Shown here: piece after piece, positions 59,344-64,000 of the stretch | Layout: each line of letters starts with the position of its first letter | Position numbering within the stretch: position 1 is the stretch's first letter | Source of the DNA: Spirochaetaceae bacterium | GTDB lineage: Bacteria; Spirochaetota; Spirochaetia; Treponematales; Treponemataceae | NCBI GenBank assembly: GCA_017936665.1 | Contig: JAGBFB010000032.1 | Coordinates: 22,383 to 86,382 of the forward strand | Reading direction: 5' to 3' | Length of the DNA stretch: 64,000 bases | Notes under the pieces: model-generated | What the model saw: the letters and a program-made list of their open reading frames with translations, nothing else | Told to the model about the DNA's origin: nothing | The model's database searches: none | Translations under genes and position numbers: made by a program

Positions 59344-59407
59344 ATATCTCGGTAACTCTACTTTGAATAACATCATAGTTGATTTTGAATCTGATTTTTA
59401 ATATACA

Positions 59408-60133
59408 TTACACATCATATAGCGATGCTATATCTTGCCATCTTGGAATTTCAAGTTTTACACCATAAAAATCTCTATAACTATCAATAAAACTCTTTTT
59501 CCAAGTTGCAGCTGATTCATGCGTTTTTGGATTTTGATACACAGTTTCTTCTATCGCTGCAAGAAAATCTTCCATTTTTTTGAACATAGGAATATTTCCT
59601 GGTCGGTCACTATACCAAACTCCAGGTCTAATTTTATGAACAACCCCTTGTTTTACTTGAAGATTTATTGGCCAACCATCCATTCTTCGCGTTATTTCCC
59701 AAACCTTTTTTAGCCATAAATCTTTTATTGTAACAACTCCATCATCACTCATATTATACCCAAAAATAAGATAATCCACATTAAGCATATAAGGCTTTTC
59801 AATTATTTCTTCTTCATACATTCTAAAATCTGCAATATCAAAGCCAGGACTCGCAGAACGATTAAACGCTTTAACTTCAAGTAAATCAGTAGTTCTATCC
59901 TCTGGATTTAAAAAGAAATCAGGTGGCATTTGGGTATTATCATTCAAAGCATATTTTATGCCTCTTTTATCCATCCAGCCCTGCAACCATTCTTGAATAA
60001 TATTACCTACAACATCTTTCTGTTTTACTATAATATCAACATCGCCCAAAAAGAATTTTATTTGTCCTTCAATTTCAAGTAACTTATCTTCATTAAGTAA
60101 TTTTTCGTATATATTAAGCGCACTCACCTTCAT
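59408..60133 (-). CDS. type II restriction endonuclease, NgoBV-like
   Basis: A 241-residue protein that I assign to the NgoBV/NlaIV endonuclease family (typical target GGNNCC) from segments such as QEWLQGWMDKRGIKYAL and VKQGVVHKIRPGVWYSD. A PD-(D/E)XK site is visible as MPPDFFLNPEDR followed by DLLEVKAFNR. It overlaps the methyltransferase gene end; I start at the ATG at 60133 with GAGGAG ten bases upstream rather than a TTG at 60151. A stop-start overlap couples it to its protective methyltransferase. Target sequence is inferred only. Confidence 0.8.
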   Translation of the reverse strand: MKVSALNIYEKLLNEDKLLEIEGQIKFFLGDVDIIVKQKDVVGNIIQEWLQGWMDKRGIKYALNDNTQMPPDFFLNPEDRTTDLLEVKAFNRSASPGFDIADFRMYEEEIIEKPYMLNVDYLIFGYNMSDDGVVTIKDLWLKKVWEITRRMDGWPINLQVKQGVVHKIRPGVWYSDRPGNIPMFKKMEDFLAAIEETVYQNPKTHESAATWKKSFIDSYRDFYGVKLEIPRWQDIASLYDV

Positions 60134-61430
60134 TTTTTTTATTCTCCTCAAAAATAATTTTTAATACACGTAAAGCCACTTGTTTTATCACTGGAACTAC
60201 AACAGTATTACCAAGTAAATCATAACCATTTTGCAAAGATACATTAAATTTAAAATCGTCTGGATAACCAAACAGTCGTAGACCTTCACGTAGAGAAAGT
60301 TTCCTGATTCCCTTTCCATCTACAACAAAAAGATGCTCCATATCCATAGCAACTAAAGTCGGGGCAATGTCATTGGGGTTCAATACTTTCGAAACTTCAT
60401 AAGACATTTTTCCAGCTACTATATTATATCCAAGTGGTAATGATTCATCTTGAATACGTTTATTTCCAACCTTCTTTTTTGGATATTCTTTCTTTAAGTA
60501 TTTTTTTGAAACTAAATCTTCAAGCATCGCTTCAAGATTGTTAGCATTATAAAAAGTACGAATCATATCAATTGCAAGTGGCATTCCATCCATCCATTCG
60601 ATTCCATATTCTGTCGCCCATTTCTTCTTTCTACGTTCTTTTAAAAGAAGATTTAATAAATCTTTTTCTTGTTTTGTTGTTTTCCCTTTATAATCAATAT
60701 CCCAGCTATGAATATTATTTTCTCCACCTCTCTTGTCCTTTATTGACATTCCATAAAGCTGTTCCACTGAATAATGGGACAAAACAAGTTGTACAAATTT
60801 GCTATTTGAAACTGGCAAACCTTTTTCGAGAATATTGGACAAAGTTGATTTATTTTTTTCAAAATTTTCTAAATCTGGAGTTTCAGTATATGTTCCTGTG
60901 ATATAAATTCGTTTTCTATCTTGTGGAACTCCAAAATCTTTAGCATTTAACACTTTCCAATTTACTTTATAGCCAAGTTCAGATAAATGATCTAAAATTA
61001 TTGAAAGCGTTTTTCCAATTTTATCTTTCGGGTTTTGTTTATCGTGATTCACCAAACCTTCTACATTTTCAAGAATAAAACCTTTAGGTTTCTTATCTCG
61101 AAGAATTCTCTCTACTTCAAAAAAAAGAGTTCCTCTTGTATCTTCAAAACCAAGTCTTTTTCCAGCAGCTGAAAAAGCTTGACATGGAAATCCTCCAAGA
61201 AGAAAATCAAATTCAGGAATCTCAGAGGTCTCTATTTTTGTAATATCACCTTTCACTTCTTCGTTTGGATAATTTTGTTGTAATACGTCAACAGCATGTG
61301 GTTTTATTTCTGAAGTAAATACACATTTTGTTTTTATTCCTAATTCGGAACAGGCAAGTTCAAATCCTTTTCGGATTCCACCAATACCAGCAAATAAATC
61401 TATAAATTTTATGGATTTTGTAAATTGCAT
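60114..61430 (-). CDS. C5 cytosine DNA methyltransferase of the restriction-modification pair
   Basis: A 438-residue m5C methyltransferase. Motif I is IDLFAGIGGIRKGF, motif IV GGFPCQAFSAAGKR with the catalytic cysteine, motif VI GFILENVEGL, motif VIII VPQDRKRIYI, and motif X YDLLGNTVVVPVIKQV. The long variable region (about 180-330) sets the target. It precedes the endonuclease gene. GGTGG lies before the ATG. A candidate promoter with TATACT is 30 bp or so upstream. Confidence 0.93.
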   Translation of the reverse strand: MQFTKSIKFIDLFAGIGGIRKGFELACSELGIKTKCVFTSEIKPHAVDVLQQNYPNEEVKGDITKIETSEIPEFDFLLGGFPCQAFSAAGKRLGFEDTRGTLFFEVERILRDKKPKGFILENVEGLVNHDKQNPKDKIGKTLSIILDHLSELGYKVNWKVLNAKDFGVPQDRKRIYITGTYTETPDLENFEKNKSTLSNILEKGLPVSNSKFVQLVLSHYSVEQLYGMSIKDKRGGENNIHSWDIDYKGKTTKQEKDLLNLLLKERRKKKWATEYGIEWMDGMPLAIDMIRTFYNANNLEAMLEDLVSKKYLKKEYPKKKVGNKRIQDESLPLGYNIVAGKMSYEVSKVLNPNDIAPTLVAMDMEHLFVVDGKGIRKLSLREGLRLFGYPDDFKFNVSLQNGYDLLGNTVVVPVIKQVALRVLKIIFEENKKNEGECA

Positions 61431-61547
61431 CTATCCACCCTAATTTTAATTTACCACTATAAAAGTATAGCATATTTGCTGGAAAATATATAGAGCAAAA
61501 CAATTATATAAATAATCTATTTTGTACGGTACTCCCCTCACCCCCCC

Positions 61548-62897
61548 CTAAAACACCACCGAAACCCTTGTTCCGTGGTTTTCTTGGCTTTCTAGGGTGA
61601 GTTTTGCATTTTGGATTTTGGCGGCGTGTTTTACAATGGAAAGTCCAAGGCCGGTTCCGCCTGTTTCTCTGGAATGACTTTTATCTACTCTAAAAAATCG
61701 TTCAAAAACTCTTTGTTGATATTCTTCTGGGATTCCAATTCCTGTGTCTTTTACAGAAAATTCTATTTTGCCATTTTGAAGTTTTTCTAGTGAAACAAAA
61801 ACTTTGCCGCCATCTTTGTTGTAGCGAATGGCGTTATCAATCAAATTGTAAACAATTTCTTGAATGTAACTTGGAACTCCTTGAACAATCCCCGTGCCGA
61901 TTTTATTTTCAAAATGCAGCGTTACGTTTCGTTTTGAAGCAGAACTTGTGAGCAAAGAAATGGTTTCTGAAATCACTTCGGCTAAATCAACCTTTTCAAA
62001 CTTCACCTTTTCAATTTCGTCCAATTCAGAAAGATGGATAATATCGTTTATCAAAGCAACCAAACGCATAGATTCATTTTTGATATTTCCAATAAATTTT
62101 CCCGCATCTTCAGGTTTTACTAAATTATTTTCAAAAAGTTCCGTGTAGCCAATAATAGATTGCAAGGGCGTTTTTAATTCGTGACTCACATTGGCACTAA
62201 ATTCTTCTTTTACTTTTTGCATTTCAATTTTTTCATCAATCTTTTGCTGTAAATCTTTCATTTGCTCTTTGATTTTTTTATTTTGCTTGTGAATGCGGTA
62301 AAGCAAAGGGGAAACTTCATCGTAAATCTGATTTTCCATAGGATTATCAAGATTCAATTTGTTTAATGGAGCAATAATTTGTTTTGCAAGATAGTTTGAT
62401 AAAAATCCACAGCAAATTGTCAAAATCACAAAAATTAGGAAGAAAGTTGGAACAAGTTCAAAAATCATTGCCCAAATTGTGTTGATATTTGTAGAAATGC
62501 GAAGAATATTTTGATTTGGCAAAAGTGTTGCAATGTAAATTGTTTTTTCAAGCAAAGTGTCTGAATATCGCAAACTTTCCCCAGAACCAATTTCAATAGC
62601 TTTTTCAATTTCTTTACGATTGATGTGATTGTTCATTTCGTTGACATTTGCTTTTGAATCAAAAATCACTTCCCCATCTTCAGAAATTAAAGTTAGCCGA
62701 TATGTATCACTTTTGAATTTTTGCAAAAAATCATCTTGTGTTGATAATAATTCTTTTAAAAACTTAATTTCTGTTCGCAAATATGATTTTTCATTTTCTA
62801 AAAATTCGCTATACAAAATCCCTGAAATTACAAAAAAACTGATTAAAAGAAAAAATGTGCTTACAAAAAAAATGGCCCGAAATATTTTTTTACTCAT
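61548..62897 (-). CDS. phoR: PhoR-like sensor histidine kinase
   Basis: A 449-residue membrane kinase. Two hydrophobic helices (about 8-28 and 145-170) flank an extracytoplasmic sensor. The HisKA box is FSANVSHELKTPLQS and the ATPase has NLIDNAIRYN, KDTGIGIPEEYQQ, FERFFRVDKSH and GGTGLGLSIVKHA. It belongs to the PhoR/ResE group. Two bases separate it from the response regulator gene. A run of eight C (61541-61548 on the plus strand) overlaps its stop codon. The signal is unknown; the Pho-like array upstream suggests phosphate. Confidence 0.92.
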   Translation of the reverse strand: MSKKIFRAIFFVSTFFLLISFFVISGILYSEFLENEKSYLRTEIKFLKELLSTQDDFLQKFKSDTYRLTLISEDGEVIFDSKANVNEMNNHINRKEIEKAIEIGSGESLRYSDTLLEKTIYIATLLPNQNILRISTNINTIWAMIFELVPTFFLIFVILTICCGFLSNYLAKQIIAPLNKLNLDNPMENQIYDEVSPLLYRIHKQNKKIKEQMKDLQQKIDEKIEMQKVKEEFSANVSHELKTPLQSIIGYTELFENNLVKPEDAGKFIGNIKNESMRLVALINDIIHLSELDEIEKVKFEKVDLAEVISETISLLTSSASKRNVTLHFENKIGTGIVQGVPSYIQEIVYNLIDNAIRYNKDGGKVFVSLEKLQNGKIEFSVKDTGIGIPEEYQQRVFERFFRVDKSHSRETGGTGLGLSIVKHAAKIQNAKLTLESQENHGTRVSVVF

Positions 62898-62899
62898 GA

Positions 62900-63574
62900 T
62901 TATTCTCCGTAACTGTAGCCAAGTCCCACGTGAGTTTTGATTTTTGCCCCGTACTCATGAAGTTTTTTTCGCAAAGTTTTTATGTGAACATCAACAGTTC
63001 TAGTTTCACCTGCAAAATCCATTCCCCAGACTTTTGAAAGAAGCCCTTCCCGAGTAAAAACTTTTCTTTGAGTTGATAAAAGGATTTCCAAAAGTGAAAA
63101 CTCTTTGATTGTAAGATTGATTTTTTCCTGATTGATAAAAACCGAATGTTCTTCCTTATTCAAAACTAAACATCCATCTTGAATTGTCTTTTCTTCCTGA
63201 TTGTTTGACTTATTGCATCGACGAAGAACAGCCTTAACCCTAGAAACCATTTCCATAACGCTAAAAGGTTTTACAAGATAATCGTCAGAGCCCAAATCAA
63301 GCCCATAGATTTTATCCATTTCAGAACCTTTTGCAGTTGCCATAATCACAGGGATATTTGCATATTTTTGATTTGATTTTAACTCTTTTAAAATTTGAAT
63401 GCCATCTTTTCCAGCCATCATAATGTCAAGAATAATCAAATCTGGAATGACATTTTTTAATTCCAAAAACAATTCGTCGGCACAAGACAAACCTTTTGCC
63501 TTAAAACCAGTTTGTTGCAACGTATACACTTCAATATCACGAATTGCAGAATCATCATCAACACAAAAAATCAT
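62900..63574 (-). CDS. phoB: PhoB/OmpR-family response regulator
   Basis: A 224-residue two-domain protein. The receiver has DDD at the start, the phosphorylation site LIILDIMMAGKDG (D near 50), the conserved threonine region VIMATAKGSEM, and the lysine in YLVKPFSV. The DNA-binding domain has FSLLEILLSTQRKVFTREGL and RTVDVHIKTLRKKL. It is followed immediately by the kinase. Its leader carries a hairpin (63590-63632) next to AAGGAA and a Pho-box-like array 155-194 bp upstream, suggesting autoregulation. Confidence 0.93.
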   Translation of the reverse strand: MIFCVDDDSAIRDIEVYTLQQTGFKAKGLSCADELFLELKNVIPDLIILDIMMAGKDGIQILKELKSNQKYANIPVIMATAKGSEMDKIYGLDLGSDDYLVKPFSVMEMVSRVKAVLRRCNKSNNQEEKTIQDGCLVLNKEEHSVFINQEKINLTIKEFSLLEILLSTQRKVFTREGLLSKVWGMDFAGETRTVDVHIKTLRKKLHEYGAKIKTHVGLGYSYGE

Positions 63575-63589
63575 TTTTGTTTCCTTATT

Positions 63590-63645
63590 AAAAAGTCAAT
63601 GAACAAAACTTCAGTTTTGGAATTGACTTTTTACGCTGTTTTGTA
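63590..63645 (-). promoter_or_regulatory. shared leader hairpin element, copy B
   Basis: Minus strand: outer stem AAAAAGTCAAT / ATTGACTTTTT and inner stem CAAAAC-TGAA-GTTTTG. After the hairpin AATAAGGA leads to the phoB ATG. Flanks match copy A at 56386-56445, including CAAAACAGCGT. Confidence 0.7.
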
Positions 63646-63728
63646 GATATTTTATTCTTTTGAAAATGTTAGGTCAATATTTTAAACAAAAGCTCGGTTG
63701 CCTGAACGATGTAATAATAAAAGAAAGA

Positions 63729-63768
63729 TGTAAAATGTGAAGGAAGTTTGTGTAAAATTTGTGTGAAG
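63729..63768 (-). promoter_or_regulatory. Pho-box-like array
   Basis: On the minus strand TTCACA, TTTACA and TTTACA occur at offsets 0, 11 and 33 (the site at 22 is degenerate), the 11-bp phasing of PhoP/PhoB binding sites. TATTAT follows nine bases after the last hexamer as a candidate -10 toward phoB. The remainder of 63575-63814 has no gene. Confidence 0.55.
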
Positions 63769-63814
63769 TTTTGGGTGTGGAAGGATAAAAACACCTTAAT
63801 TTTGTACCTCTTAC

Positions 63815-63843
63815 TTTACAAAATACTAGTGATTATTTATAAT
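63815..63843 (+). promoter_or_regulatory. toxin promoter, type I TA locus 3
   Basis: TTTACA (63815-63820), 17 bp, TATAAT (63838-63843). Same as loci 1 and 2. Confidence 0.8.
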
Positions 63844-63849
63844 TATAAT

Positions 63850-63928
63850 TGGAAATGCTCAGTTTCAGGCGGCGTCTCCCAAACTCAATCTAGCGATGCT
63901 AGAAATAAGAAGTTAGGGAGGCTCTAAG
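63850..63928 (+). promoter_or_regulatory. structured 5' leader of toxin 3
   Basis: Contains GTCTCCC (63874-63880), the stem CTAG-CGAT-GCTAG in the same place as the stem of copy 2, and GGGAGGC (63916-63922). The seven-base pairing of GTCTCCC with GGGAGGC is kept. Confidence 0.6.
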
Positions 63929-64000
63929 ATGACGATTTACGAAATTATTTCGTTGGCTATTAATTTAGCTATTCTAATTCTTAGTTTGCTCTCTTATTTA
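63929..64000 (+). CDS. holin-like small toxin peptide (type I TA), copy 3, cut by window edge
   Basis: 24 codons are visible: MTIYEIISLAINLAIL and then a hydrophobic ILSLLSYL running to the edge. It is close to copy 1 (MTIYEIISIAINLAIL) while its leader is close to copy 2. GGGAGG lies eight bases before the ATG. The end, 3' UTR and antisense RNA are outside the window. Confidence 0.75.
   Translation, partial: MTIYEIISLAINLAILILSLLSYL

Noticed and set aside
61541..61548. Poly-C/G tract as a phase-variable switch for the methyltransferase
   Set aside because: The run of eight lies right after the phoR stop and about 110 bp upstream of the methyltransferase ATG, too far from the likely -10 to change promoter spacing, and it is outside any frame.
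1..64000. tRNA or rRNA genes
   Set aside because: I looked for T-loop GTTCRA-type signatures in cloverleaf context and for conserved rRNA stretches in intergenic gaps and found none; a covariance search would be needed to be certain.

Overview
The window is AT-rich DNA that reads as the chromosome of a host-associated spirochaete, most likely a Treponema. The pointers are a LpoB / COG3014 / LPP20-type lipoprotein trio, many lipobox signal peptides, a six-helix class III adenylate cyclase, type III glutamine synthetase, and many small exchanged accessory genes. The genus is inferred from gene content; there is no rRNA or tRNA gene in the window to confirm it.

Layout. 1-6.7 kb is a plastic segment: the 3'-truncated end of hipA with hipB, a RelB-type antitoxin with a truncated YafQ toxin, a SHOCT-domain gene broken at two poly-G tracts, two DUF4143 AAA+ ATPases each preceded by three ~32-bp iterons (plus an orphan iteron array with no gene), and a histidine-kinase remnant. 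6.7-31.9 kb is mainly housekeeping: purH-mraY-glnN-ABC ATPase, the envelope lipoprotein operon, an M20 peptidase, an S1-domain protein, patatin and ArsC-like genes, a tetR-ABC exporter operon divergent from a metal P-type ATPase, a large secreted metallopeptidase, a CASTOR/POLLUX-type channel and a 5'-nucleotidase lipoprotein. 31.9-58.6 kb is an accessory region of short, mostly minus-strand single genes: a NimA-like flavoprotein, AAC(3), two APH-type kinases, five GNAT domains, Nudix, VOC, DinB, methyltransferases, a CPBP protease, radical SAM, a second ABC exporter, an XRE-PIN toxin-antitoxin pair, and GyrI-type regulators. It contains fragments of genes whose intact paralogues lie 10-15 kb away. 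59.4-61.4 kb is an NgoBV-like type II restriction-modification pair, and 61.5-63.6 kb a PhoR/PhoB-like two-component operon.

The most notable system is a family of three type I toxin-antitoxin loci (43.6-43.95, 58.8-59.15 and 63.8-64.0 kb). Each encodes a holin-like hydrophobic peptide of about 32 residues behind a TTTACA-17-TATAAT promoter and a structured leader. In the two complete copies a convergent antisense RNA has its own promoter (17-bp spacer) and a terminator that ends at the toxin stop codon. A leader element, GTCTCC, can pair either with the Shine-Dalgarno (GGAGGC) or with a 3'-UTR element (GGAGAC), and bases flanking these elements co-vary between copies.

Other signals outside the genes are a leader hairpin shared by two regulator genes with a co-varying inner stem, an 11-bp-phased Pho-box-like array upstream of the two-component operon, and a recurring arrangement in which a good sigma70 promoter places +1 at the ATG of a gene with no Shine-Dalgarno (putative leaderless mRNAs). 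No CRISPR array, insertion sequence, prophage, tRNA or rRNA was seen.
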